From assembly GCA_028280715.1 (NCBI GenBank), contig JANQLG010000025.1, forward strand, positions 62,001 to 126,000: a DNA stretch of 64,000 nucleotides, in the 5' to 3' direction. This document shows, in pieces, positions 25,554 through 33,235 of the stretch. This stretch comes from Spongiibacteraceae bacterium (lineage in GTDB: Bacteria; Pseudomonadota; Gammaproteobacteria; Pseudomonadales; Dasaniaceae). The position numbers and the translations under genes were made by a program. The notes beneath the pieces were generated by a model, which was not told where the DNA came from, searched no databases, and saw only the letters and a program-made list of their open reading frames with translations. Each line of letters starts with the position of its first letter. Within the stretch, counting starts at the first letter, position 1.

Positions 25554-26231
25554 ATGAATCAAACTAATTTAATTAAGATAGAAAGACTTAAGAGAGGCTG
25601 GACTCAGGCGCAACTTGCCGAAATCAGTGGATTAAGCGAGCGAACTATACAGCGGCTTGAAAGTGGCACACCGCCTTCAATTGAGTCATTAAACTCATTA
25701 GCCGTGGTTTTCGAAATAGACGTGGAATCGCTTAAAGCACCAGAGTTTAGAATTCATTTCTCTGCGCCATTATGTCGAAATTTAGTAATTAGCAGTATTA
25801 CCATTAGTTTGGTATTAATATTGGCTGAGCTTTTTTATACCGGTAGGTCAGTGATATCCGTATTAGTATTGCTTTCGTTATACCTCGTATTTTCGGTTAA
25901 GGGCTACAGCATCATTAACAAAAAATTATTGATTCACCATATCGGCTGGAGTAGCAAGTACGAACTGAATTCACTTGAGGGAATAGAGATTAACCCGCAA
26001 GCGATGAGCGGTTCCATAAGATTGTTTGGGATAAATTTTCTATTTGCTGCTGTAGGTTATTTTAGAAACGAAATTACAGGCAAATATCTAGCTTTTGCGA
26101 CAAAACCCGAAAACAGTCTGGTTCTTAGATTTTCTGATAAATGTGTGGTAATCACACCGGACAATCCATGTGCAATGAAAGCTAGCTTGGAAGCTAATAT
26201 CAAAGATTTAAGTAGGGCGAAAGGTCCGTAA
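25554..26231 (+). CDS. XRE-family HTH regulator with membrane segments
   Basis: A 225-residue protein from the ATG at 25554, preceded by TAGGGAAC as a good ribosome-binding site. The helix-turn-helix is at residues 5-60: RLKRGWTQAQLAEISGLSERTIQRLESGTPPSIESLNSLA. Two hydrophobic helices follow (about 83-103 and 109-130), and the last 90 residues look like a PH-like or other beta-rich domain (LLIHHIGWSSKYELNSLEGIEI). A membrane-tethered XRE regulator of this layout is fairly common, but its targets are unknown. The gene stands alone. An imperfect inverted repeat follows at about 26244-26280. Confidence 0.82.
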   Translation: MNQTNLIKIERLKRGWTQAQLAEISGLSERTIQRLESGTPPSIESLNSLAVVFEIDVESLKAPEFRIHFSAPLCRNLVISSITISLVLILAELFYTGRSVISVLVLLSLYLVFSVKGYSIINKKLLIHHIGWSSKYELNSLEGIEINPQAMSGSIRLFGINFLFAAVGYFRNEITGKYLAFATKPENSLVLRFSDKCVVITPDNPCAMKASLEANIKDLSRAKGP

Positions 26232-26325
26232 CACTAGTCAAAGGGGGCAATTAAAGGTGATAGCTCCCTTTAATTTGTCCTTAAATTTATTGTCAATGAT
26301 TCAGTAATATAATTGATCCAAAAAA

Positions 26326-28152
26326 TTATAGGTACACACTTTTTCCTGTTTTTCGGGGATGTAATGTGGAAATATTATTTTCCTTATTAGTAGAGTGGTT
26401 TGTCTTTAACATTAAGTCATAAAAATCATTGGCGGATAGCGGCTTGCTGAAATAGTAGCCTTGAATTTCATCACAACCTATAGATTTAATATATTGATAC
26501 TGCTCTTCGGTTTCCACTCCTTCGGCAACCACTTTTTTCCCGAGCTTATGTGCAAGTATGACGATAGATTCAATTATCATGCAGTTGTCATGACTTTGAG
26601 GAACTTTATCAACAAAGGATTTATCGATTTTAATCACATCGCATGGAAATTGAACTAAATAACTCAATGAGGAATAACCCGTACCAAAATCATCGACCGA
26701 TATGCTAATGCCCAGGTCCTTTAGTTGTTTAAGCAAGCGCACATTGGATTCACAATGATCGACCAACAAGCGTTCGGTGACTTCCAGTTCAATTTTATTA
26801 CCCGCAACTTGATGGCGTTTTAAATTTTCTAATATTTTGTCTGCCAACTTCCCGCGTTTAAATTCTCGGCTGGGAACATTAATAGATATAGTGGGTACAT
26901 TAAAGTTTTCTTCTTCCCAACGACTGATTTGTTCTATTACCGCGTTAAATACCCAATTATCTACTTTTAAAATTAGGTCGCTGTCTTCCGCTACTGGAAT
27001 AAATTTAGCGGGAGAAATTAATCCGTCAATAGGATGCATCCATCGAAGTAATGCTTCTGCTCCAAGAATAGCATTGGTTTTAAGGTCAACTTTAGGCTGG
27101 TACTCCATATAAAATTCATCATTGACTAGCGCTTTTCTAATTTCGCTTTCCAAATATAAGCGATTTTTGGCTTTCGCTGTCATATTATCGGAATAATATA
27201 GATAGCTGTTTTTGCCATTGTTTTTTGCTTCAACCATTGCTGTTTCTGCACGGGAAATTAAAGTTTCACTATTTTCAATTTTCCCTGATTGATTAACAAT
27301 GCCTATGCTGCAGGTAAAGTAAAATTCATGACTATCGATAATAATAGGAACTGCGAGTATATGCATAATTTTTTCAGCTACGACTGCCGAGTCGGTATCC
27401 ATAGAGGTATGATCTAAAAATAGTGCAAATTCATCATCACGTATTCTACATAACGCATCATTTTTTCTAATTGCTGCATGTAGTCTTTCACATATTTTAA
27501 TTAATACTTTCTCGCCCACATCATGGCCATAGGTATCATTTACAGGTTTAAAATTATCAATGTCGATATAAAGTAAACTTACTAATAAGTTATGGCGTTT
27601 GGCTCTTGATATTGCTTTTTCAATATCCCTGACAAATAACTCTCTATTAGGAAGATTTGTCAATCTGTCATAATTTAAAAACCCCCCAACTTTCCTGGAT
27701 GCAGAATTTAACGGATTTGAAATATATGAGTGTTCATAATTTATATGATCAGTTAGATATTGCCTTCGAGAAATTGAGTAGACAATGCTTCTCTTTAGTT
27801 TTTCAGGGGAGCATTCTTTTTTGGTAATAAAATCAATAGCACCCAATGATAATAGATCTGTTGCTAATTCTTCCCAGCAATGACCGGTAAGTATAATGAC
27901 TGCTGAAGAGAGGGCTTTTTCAGTTTGTACCTCCTGAAGTATATCCTTTGCATTCATATCAGGCAGTTCATAATCTAATAAAATACAATCGAAAAATTGT
28001 TTATTGTATTGATCAATAGCGCCTTGACCGGTGTCTGTGGTTGTTACCGTGAAGTCCAAATCTGTGTGGGCAAGCATTTCTTGAATAACAGAGCTCATGA
28101 CTCTGTCATCTTCAACCATTAGAATGTTTAAGGTTTTGTTTGATGATGACAT
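26326..28152 (-). CDS. Response regulator with REC-GGDEF-EAL domains
   Basis: A 608-residue cyclic-di-GMP protein. The ATG at 28152 follows a perfect AAGGAGG site, which rules out the upstream in-frame start at 28185. The receiver domain (about 5-125) has its Asp in LLDYELPD. The GGDEF domain (about 165-325) reads RIRDDEFALF, so the catalytic GGDEF has become RDDEF and cyclase activity is unlikely. The EAL domain (about 345-590) is intact: GAEALLRW, ELEVTERLL, DDFGTGYSSLSYL, DVIKIDKSFV and AEGVETEEQ. It is therefore predicted to be a receiver-controlled cyclic-di-GMP phosphodiesterase. No kinase gene is adjacent. Confidence 0.92.
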   Translation of the reverse strand: MSSSNKTLNILMVEDDRVMSSVIQEMLAHTDLDFTVTTTDTGQGAIDQYNKQFFDCILLDYELPDMNAKDILQEVQTEKALSSAVIILTGHCWEELATDLLSLGAIDFITKKECSPEKLKRSIVYSISRRQYLTDHINYEHSYISNPLNSASRKVGGFLNYDRLTNLPNRELFVRDIEKAISRAKRHNLLVSLLYIDIDNFKPVNDTYGHDVGEKVLIKICERLHAAIRKNDALCRIRDDEFALFLDHTSMDTDSAVVAEKIMHILAVPIIIDSHEFYFTCSIGIVNQSGKIENSETLISRAETAMVEAKNNGKNSYLYYSDNMTAKAKNRLYLESEIRKALVNDEFYMEYQPKVDLKTNAILGAEALLRWMHPIDGLISPAKFIPVAEDSDLILKVDNWVFNAVIEQISRWEEENFNVPTISINVPSREFKRGKLADKILENLKRHQVAGNKIELEVTERLLVDHCESNVRLLKQLKDLGISISVDDFGTGYSSLSYLVQFPCDVIKIDKSFVDKVPQSHDNCMIIESIVILAHKLGKKVVAEGVETEEQYQYIKSIGCDEIQGYYFSKPLSANDFYDLMLKTNHSTNKENNISTLHPRKTGKSVYL

Positions 28153-28433
28153 GTAAACCTCCTTGTTTAATGATGCGTCTTCCATTGTTTCTAACTATGT
28201 CATTGATACCCGGCGATTGATTGTTAAACTTCGATAGAGCGTCGAGTTCAACTATTCAATTTAAGCATGGTCGATGAGTCGGGTGGTTCGAAGCTACCAT
28301 ACAAAAAATAAAGATTAGCTACTTATTAGGATAGCATCTGTACAAAACGTGCCAGTTGAATTTGTAATTAAACACTGAGTATTAAAGATATTTAAATTAT
28401 AAGTCTGAATAAGCTGGCTCAAGTCGCTGATTT

Positions 28434-28496
28434 TTAAAATAATTTTTCCGCGTTATTCGAAATCAATTGAATAAATTTCGTCTGCTTATTCGCTCC
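28434..28496 (-). pseudogene. 3' remnant of a LuxR-family regulator gene
   Basis: On the minus strand this reads GANKQTKFIQLISNNAEKLF then a stop. It closely matches the end of the intact LuxR gene at 29906-31042, which reads GVNKQTKFIQLISNS. By hand count, 39 of 43 bases agree. Everything upstream of the final helix-turn-helix residues is missing. The break at 28497 coincides with the beginning of another gene relic. Confidence 0.8.
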
Positions 28497-28499
28497 TCC

Positions 28500-28568
28500 A
28501 AAGCTGAATCGGTGGATGAAGATGATCTCTGTGTCGATTATAAAATCTCTGATGATTTGATGTGGTAA
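28500..28568 (+). pseudogene. 3' remnant of a DUF2058 gene
   Basis: This reads KAESVDEDDLCVDYKISDDL then MW and a stop. It matches the tail of the intact DUF2058 protein ending at 23964 (KAEEVNEDDPYADYKIPDDL then MW). By hand count about 60 of 71 bases agree, including the stop and two bases after it. No start or upstream coding part is present. It abuts the LuxR remnant in divergent orientation, and its stop is 3 bases from the convergent GGCT gene. Confidence 0.85.
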
Positions 28569-28571
28569 TGA

Positions 28572-28961
28572 TCACAGCCTACTTAAAAACTGTTGCATAT
28601 GATGATTGCGAAATTCTTCATTGCACCAGTCTTCGTTTGACAACATATCGTAATATTCGGGTTTGAAGATGTAGGTTTCGCAGTGTTGTTGCTTATTATC
28701 TGCAGTAACAACAGTTACCGGAATTCTTTCGTAACAGTCGCCTTCATAGTGATCCAGGCAGCGTATATCATCCGAACTTAACCCGCTAATTAATATGCCT
28801 TCCACAATACTGCCTTGATTTGGTCGAATGGCTGGATATTCTTCACCGGCAACCTTGACGCGTTTATAGTTGATTAAAGTGACTGTGGTTTTAGTAAGCC
28901 GGCGACCTAGTAAAGACATCAGGATTTCATCGTTTATTAAAGAACCATATGCGAAAAGCAT
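28572..28961 (-). CDS. Gamma-glutamylcyclotransferase-like (GGCT/AIG2) family protein
   Basis: A 129-residue protein with the GGCT fold. The N-terminal FAYGSLINDEIL is the substrate-cradle signature (YGSL), EYPAIRP and VEGILISGLSSDDIRCLDHYEGDCYERIPV complete the core, with a Glu in DHYEG at the family's active-site position. Members cyclise gamma-glutamyl amines or peptides to 5-oxoproline; the exact substrate is unknown. An AAAGGAT ribosome-binding site overlaps the stop of a small upstream gene, so the two are probably translationally coupled. Confidence 0.85.
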   Translation of the reverse strand: MLFAYGSLINDEILMSLLGRRLTKTTVTLINYKRVKVAGEEYPAIRPNQGSIVEGILISGLSSDDIRCLDHYEGDCYERIPVTVVTADNKQQHCETYIFKPEYYDMLSNEDWCNEEFRNHHMQQFLSRL

Positions 28962-28970
28962 TTTTATCCT

Positions 28971-29120
28971 TTAATCAATCACACAATACACTGCAATAGC
29001 AGGTATTATTAACCACAACAAACCTTTGATTAGAAAAAATAATGGTACAGCCCATCCTAGATGTTTCGACCATCTACTCTTTGATTTATCAGTTGAATCA
29101 GTACCATCTCGCGGGTTCAT
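28971..29120 (-). CDS. Small membrane protein upstream of the GGCT gene
   Basis: A 49-residue frame beginning MNPRDGTDSTDKSKSRWSKH, followed by one or two hydrophobic helices (GWAVPLFFLIKGLLWLIIPA, about residues 22-46). The charged, hydrophilic N-terminus followed by a membrane segment containing a Lys-Gly pair is what a real small membrane protein would show. Its TAA lies 9 bases from the next ATG and overlaps that gene's ribosome-binding site, which supports an operon. No strong ribosome-binding site precedes its own ATG. The function is unknown. Confidence 0.55.
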   Translation of the reverse strand: MNPRDGTDSTDKSKSRWSKHLGWAVPLFFLIKGLLWLIIPAIAVYCVID

Positions 29121-29194
29121 AAAGCCGAAAACATCTTCATAATTAATTCACATAACGCCTAGGTAGCCGGCTGCCCTTTTTGTTATGCACTTAA

Positions 29195-29653
29195 TTACGC
29201 ACCATCAGTGGGTGGTATCCACGTTAGAGATGAATGATGAAGAGATATCAACACTTTGCCATCAAGCTTATGATACGCAAAGGTATAGTCAGCACGGGTT
29301 GCATCTCCATTCTCGTTAACAAAAGTGTAGTGCCCCATATCTTTATAACCCATACCACCAGCCTTCAAAACGGGCCCCACCGCACTTTGAAACTCTACAT
29401 GTTTCCAACCATGCTTTAAGAATCCGCTGTCATGTGGGTAGTCCGCATTCCCCCCTACGAAATAGGAGCGCGCTCCTGCTTCATCAAGACGGATTACATC
29501 TGCCAATGTAGGCTTAAACAGTAGAGGTTCATCGGGCGAGCCAAAGTCATATAATCCAAGAAGTGCTTCCACATCTTGTTCGATTACAGCCTTGGCCCAT
29601 GCCCGTTGTGCGCTGATCACTTCCGCTTTTGTCATTTTTTCAAAATTTTTCAT
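29195..29653 (-). CDS. SnoaL-like / CaMKII-association-domain-like protein
   Basis: A 152-residue protein of the NTF2-like superfamily. AQRAWAKAVIEQDVEALLGLYDFGS is the typical first helix, LLFKPTLADVIRLDEAGARSYFVGG follows, and the beta sheet ends with ADYTFAYHKLDGKVLISLHHSSL. This resembles calcium/calmodulin-dependent kinase II association-domain proteins in bacteria and SnoaL-like cyclases. The pocket may bind a small ligand or act only in oligomerisation. The upstream 250 bases contain two copies of a palindromic motif (29734-29753 and 29842-29862), and the LuxR gene on the same strand ends beyond it, so control by that regulator is possible. Confidence 0.72.
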   Translation of the reverse strand: MKNFEKMTKAEVISAQRAWAKAVIEQDVEALLGLYDFGSPDEPLLFKPTLADVIRLDEAGARSYFVGGNADYPHDSGFLKHGWKHVEFQSAVGPVLKAGGMGYKDMGHYTFVNENGDATRADYTFAYHKLDGKVLISLHHSSLTWIPPTDGA

Positions 29654-29733
29654 TACTCACTCACATATAATTAAACTATATAGATCTTGTTAATTTTGGC
29701 TTTTAGCTGTGCATTTATGACAGCTAAATATAC

Positions 29734-29862
29734 GACATCGTATCGTATACCTCCGGCTGTTGAATTTTTATTTTAATAGTAGGCAGGTATTCGATTTTTT
29801 AAATCCTTTTAAAAATTGATTTAAATTCTTATGGAAAAAGTGACATCGTGTCGTATATCCTC
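29734..29862. promoter_or_regulatory. Two copies of a palindromic 20-base motif
   Basis: GACATCGTATCGTATACCTC at 29734-29753 and a near copy at 29842-29862 (GACATCGTGTCGTATATCCTC, split here as a 21-base form) are 108 bases apart. The first lies in an ATACGA...TCGTAT dyad. Both sit in the 252 bases between the LuxR gene stop and the SnoaL-like start. Paired, dyad-containing copies upstream of a gene suggest regulator-binding sites. Confidence 0.5.
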
Positions 29863-29905
29863 ACATATCTTTATTGAAGATTAAACCCTAAGGCTTTTAA
29901 TCTTT

Positions 29906-31042
29906 TTATGATACCCGCGCCACACTATTCGATATCAACTGAATAAACTTCGTCTGCTTATTCACTCCTGTTTTTTCATAAATATTGCGTGCATGCGACT
30001 TGGCGGTATTAATCGAAATCGATAAAGCTTCCGCCGCTTCATTTAAGGTATGTCCATTGGCCAGATAAGCCGCTACGCGTGATTCGCTGCCGGTAAAACC
30101 AAATAAATCCTTTAGGGTATGAGCCGAAATTTCCGGCGTGCCTTTGGGGTCACTGATAAAGACCACCGCATGGGCGTGCACGGGGTGAGTAACGGCATCT
30201 TCCGGGCGGACGGGTCTTACCATTAGTCCCAGTGCTTTGGTATCGGCGGGATCAATGGTAATGGTGGAGGGGATAGGGTTGTCCTTACCGTGCTGTTGTT
30301 CGATGTCGGCCAGTGCCTCGTAAAATTGCTGGTTTGCCGTTTTATCGTTAATAGTCAGACGGCCGTCCTGGCTACTGAGATGTTTATGCTGTTCGACGGT
30401 ATCGCGGGCGACGCGATTGGAGGCGACGATTCGGCCTTCGCGATCGAGGATCAGGGTGCCGAGCATAAACTGGTTAATGGCATCGGCGAAGGCGTTGCGC
30501 TCGATCTGTTTGATGGCCATTTGATCGAGAAATTGCGCCGCCTGCCTGAGGTGAATCACCAGACTCTCCAGGTGTTCGATATCTGCTTTTTTAAAATTGC
30601 TCTTATCTTTGTGTCGGGCGATACGCAGCTTTAGCATCAGGTTAGAATCGCCACCGGCTGGGATATTAATTGCCAACATATAGCGGATACCGGTGGGCTG
30701 AATCAGGTCGCGATAGAAGGGTGAGTCTTCTATTGAGTGTGCTTTGCCGGTAACCGTAAATTCAAGCTGGTCGAGCAGGGCGGGTTTATCGGCTTCGATG
30801 TCTTGAAAGGGGTCGAAGGCAATCCAATGGTTGGCGCTGGTAGGTACATCGGCAGTTTTATTCACAACTCGGTTGAGTAGATAGCCGTTGCCAGGCTGGC
30901 GGTTTGGCACTACCACCAGTACCGCCAGATCGGCATTGAACAGGCGATTGATATGAGCCAGAAATTCATTCCAGGGCTCATCCTCCATCACGCCTTGGTA
31001 GATAGAGTGGATCAATTCATTGAGGTCAGTGGGTATCTGCAA
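29906..31042 (-). CDS. LuxR family transcriptional regulator
   Basis: A 378-residue regulator. The start is TTG at 31042 with GGAAG 6 bases upstream. The N-terminal 170 residues look like a GAF/PAS-type sensor region (DEPWNEFLAHINRLFNADLAVLVVV), then a second sensor-like part with LGTLILDREGRIVASNRVA. The C-terminal LuxR helix-turn-helix is GFTGSESRVAAYLANGHTLN, then SISINTAKSHARNIYEKTGV. The ligand is unknown. A truncated paralog of its last codons is at 28434-28496. The motif pair next to its 3' end could be a target. Confidence 0.88.
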   Translation of the reverse strand: MQIPTDLNELIHSIYQGVMEDEPWNEFLAHINRLFNADLAVLVVVPNRQPGNGYLLNRVVNKTADVPTSANHWIAFDPFQDIEADKPALLDQLEFTVTGKAHSIEDSPFYRDLIQPTGIRYMLAINIPAGGDSNLMLKLRIARHKDKSNFKKADIEHLESLVIHLRQAAQFLDQMAIKQIERNAFADAINQFMLGTLILDREGRIVASNRVARDTVEQHKHLSSQDGRLTINDKTANQQFYEALADIEQQHGKDNPIPSTITIDPADTKALGLMVRPVRPEDAVTHPVHAHAVVFISDPKGTPEISAHTLKDLFGFTGSESRVAAYLANGHTLNEAAEALSISINTAKSHARNIYEKTGVNKQTKFIQLISNSVARVS

Positions 31043-31272
31043 TGTCTACTTCCGTCAAAATGGAGCTGATTGGGCTGCTTTTATGCTTTGCGGGCGCATT
31101 GTAGCAAATGCATGGTGGCAGTTTTCACCTTTTGGGGTGATGATTTTTTGCCTCGAAAGCGTATCATAGCGCGCAATTCTCAAAAGGATTATCAAGGTGT
31201 TTTTCTGACTTTTTAGCGCCGACCTTTGAGACTCTCGTTTTTCATCGATCTGATAGCAACTGGACAATTCTC

Positions 31273-31890
31273 ATGGCTGAACAAAAAGCGACAAACGTGC
31301 ATTGGCACGAAGGCGACGTAACGCGTGAAGACCGCAACAAACTATTGAACCAGAAGGGCGCCACACTGTGGTTTACCGGCCTGTCTGGCAGCGGCAAGAG
31401 CACTGTCGCGGTAGCGTTAGAAAAAGCATTGATTGAGCGCGGCAAGCTCACCTACCGTTTGGATGGTGACAACATCCGCCTCGGCATTAACAAAAATTTG
31501 GGTTTTAGCGCTGAAGATCGCGCAGAGAACATCCGCCGTATTGGTGAGATTGCCAAATTGTTTGTCGACACAGGTGTAGTTACTTTATCAAGTTTTGTTA
31601 GCCCTTACCGTGAAGATCGCGATTTGGTACGTGAGTTACACAATGATGGCGGCATGGACTTTATTGAGGTGTTTGTTGATGTACCTCTGGAGGTTGCTGA
31701 AGAGCGTGATCCTAAAGGTTTGTACAAAAAAGCGCGCGCTGGTGAGATTCCAAACTTTACTGGTATCTCAGACCCCTATGAAGAGCCTCTGCAGCCAGAG
31801 GTGGTATTGAACAGCCACGAGATGAGCTTGGAAGAGGAAGTGGAGTTGCTGCTTAACTTGCTGGAAGAGCGTGGTTTGCTTACGGCCTAA
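31273..31890 (+). CDS. cysC: Adenylyl-sulfate kinase
   Basis: APS kinase of 205 residues, which phosphorylates adenosine 5'-phosphosulfate to PAPS in sulfate assimilation. Walker A is [17 protein letters not shown] near residues 36-52. The APS-binding segments [17 protein letters not shown] and [17 protein letters not shown], the loop [14 protein letters not shown] and [19 protein letters not shown] follow as in the whole family. The ATP sulfurylase gene begins 52 bases downstream on the same strand, so the two steps of sulfate activation are together. The upstream 230 bases separate it from the divergent LuxR gene and should hold its promoter. Confidence 0.96.
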   Translation: MAEQKATNVHWHEGDVTREDRNKLLNQKGATLWFTGLSGSGKSTVAVALEKALIERGKLTYRLDGDNIRLGINKNLGFSAEDRAENIRRIGEIAKLFVDTGVVTLSSFVSPYREDRDLVRELHNDGGMDFIEVFVDVPLEVAEERDPKGLYKKARAGEIPNFTGISDPYEEPLQPEVVLNSHEMSLEEEVELLLNLLEERGLLTA

Positions 31891-31942
31891 TTAGGCGGAT
31901 AGAGTATTTTCTGATTACATCGATTTTTTAAAGGATAAAGCA

Positions 31943-33133
31943 ATGATTAAACCTCATGGTGCCGACGAGCTGAAACCTCTGTTCGTCTACGATACTGAAA
32001 AACATCATGCTCTGAATAAAGAAGCCGAAGAGCTGCCTTCACTATTAGTGACTTCTGCCACAGCCGCCAACGCGGTAATGCTGGGCGCCGGTTACTTCAC
32101 ACCATTAACTGGCTATATGAATCTGGCGGATGCTTTGGCTGTTGCTGAAAGTTTGCACACTGCCGATGGTCTATTCTGGCCAGTGCCAATTGTTAACCTG
32201 AACAAAGACATCAGCTCTATTGGTGATGCCAAGCGCATCGCGTTGCGCGATCCCAATGTGGAAGGCAACCCTGTGCTGGCCATTATGGACATCGATGCCA
32301 TTGAACAAGTCTCTGACGAACAGATCGATTTTATGGCAGAGAATATCTTTGGCACTCTGGATGGCGATCACCCAGGTGTAGCGACCTTTAAAGCGCAAGG
32401 CAATATTTTGTTATCAGGTAGTATCCAGGTTTTAAACTTCAGTTACTTCCAAACTGACTTCCCTGATACCTTCCGCACAGCGGTGGAGATTCGCAATGAG
32501 ATTGCTGAACGCGGTTGGGAAAAAGTCGTGGCTTTCCAAACCCGTAACCCGATGCACCGTGCTCACGAAGAGTTGTGCCGCATGGCGATGGAAGATCTGG
32601 GTACCGATGGCGTATTGATTCACATGCTGTTGGGTAAACTGAAACCTGGCGATATTCCTGCCCAGGTGCGCGATGACTGTATTCGTAAAATGGTGGAGCT
32701 GTACTTCCCACCTAACACGGTGATGATCACAGGCTACGGCTTCGACATGTTGTATGCTGGTCCACGTGAAGCGGTGTTGCATGCAGTGTTCCGTCAGAAC
32801 TGTGGTTGTACACACTTTATTGTTGGGCGTGACCATGCTGGTGTTGGTGATTACTACGGTGGTTTTGACGCGCAAACGATCTTCGATGAGAAAGTGCCCG
32901 ACGATGAGTTGCTAATTGAAATTTACCGTGCAGACCACACCGCCTATTCGAAGAAATTGAATAAAGTTGTCATGATGAAAGATGCACCGGACCACGATAA
33001 AGAAGACTTTATCCTGTTGTCAGGTACTAAAGTACGCGAAATGCTGGGTAATGGCATCAAGCCGCCACCTGAGTTTTCTCGCCCTGAGTGTGCTGAAATT
33101 TTGATTAATTACTATCAGAATCTGGACAGCTAA
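31943..33133 (+). CDS. sat: Sulfate adenylyltransferase (homomeric ATP sulfurylase)
   Basis: Converts ATP and sulfate to APS and pyrophosphate. This is the single-subunit Sat type, not the CysD/CysN pair usual in gammaproteobacteria. The active-site motif QTRNPMHRAHEELCR is near residue 196, with the H-x-x-H that holds ATP phosphates. IVGRDHAGVGDYYG and ILLSGTKVREMLGNGIKPP are the later conserved loops. AAAGGATAAAGCA ahead of the ATG is a good ribosome-binding site. The length of 396 residues is normal. It follows cysC and ends at a strong terminator. Confidence 0.96.
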   Translation: MIKPHGADELKPLFVYDTEKHHALNKEAEELPSLLVTSATAANAVMLGAGYFTPLTGYMNLADALAVAESLHTADGLFWPVPIVNLNKDISSIGDAKRIALRDPNVEGNPVLAIMDIDAIEQVSDEQIDFMAENIFGTLDGDHPGVATFKAQGNILLSGSIQVLNFSYFQTDFPDTFRTAVEIRNEIAERGWEKVVAFQTRNPMHRAHEELCRMAMEDLGTDGVLIHMLLGKLKPGDIPAQVRDDCIRKMVELYFPPNTVMITGYGFDMLYAGPREAVLHAVFRQNCGCTHFIVGRDHAGVGDYYGGFDAQTIFDEKVPDDELLIEIYRADHTAYSKKLNKVVMMKDAPDHDKEDFILLSGTKVREMLGNGIKPPPEFSRPECAEILINYYQNLDS

Positions 33134-33162
33134 TCGTTAGAGACTGATATTTAGATAGACTG

Positions 33163-33193
33163 AAAAAAGCCGCTTTAACAGCGGCTTTTTTTT
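33163..33193 (+). terminator. Rho-independent terminator after sat
   Basis: The stem AAAGCCGCT/AGCGGCTTT with a short TTAAC loop is followed by a run of eight or more T. It closes the cysC-sat unit and separates it from matB. Confidence 0.92.
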
Positions 33194-33235
33194 GTGCGAA
33201 AATTGCCGAACATTTGTTCTTGCTAGGAGTTAACC

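Noticed and set aside
26244-26280. Inverted repeat after the XRE gene
   Set aside because: The arms match only partly and no T run follows, so it is not counted as a terminator.
32432-32875. Long antisense frame within sat
   Set aside because: It is on the opposite strand of a strongly conserved ATP sulfurylase gene and its translation has no recognisable motif; it is a shadow of codon use.
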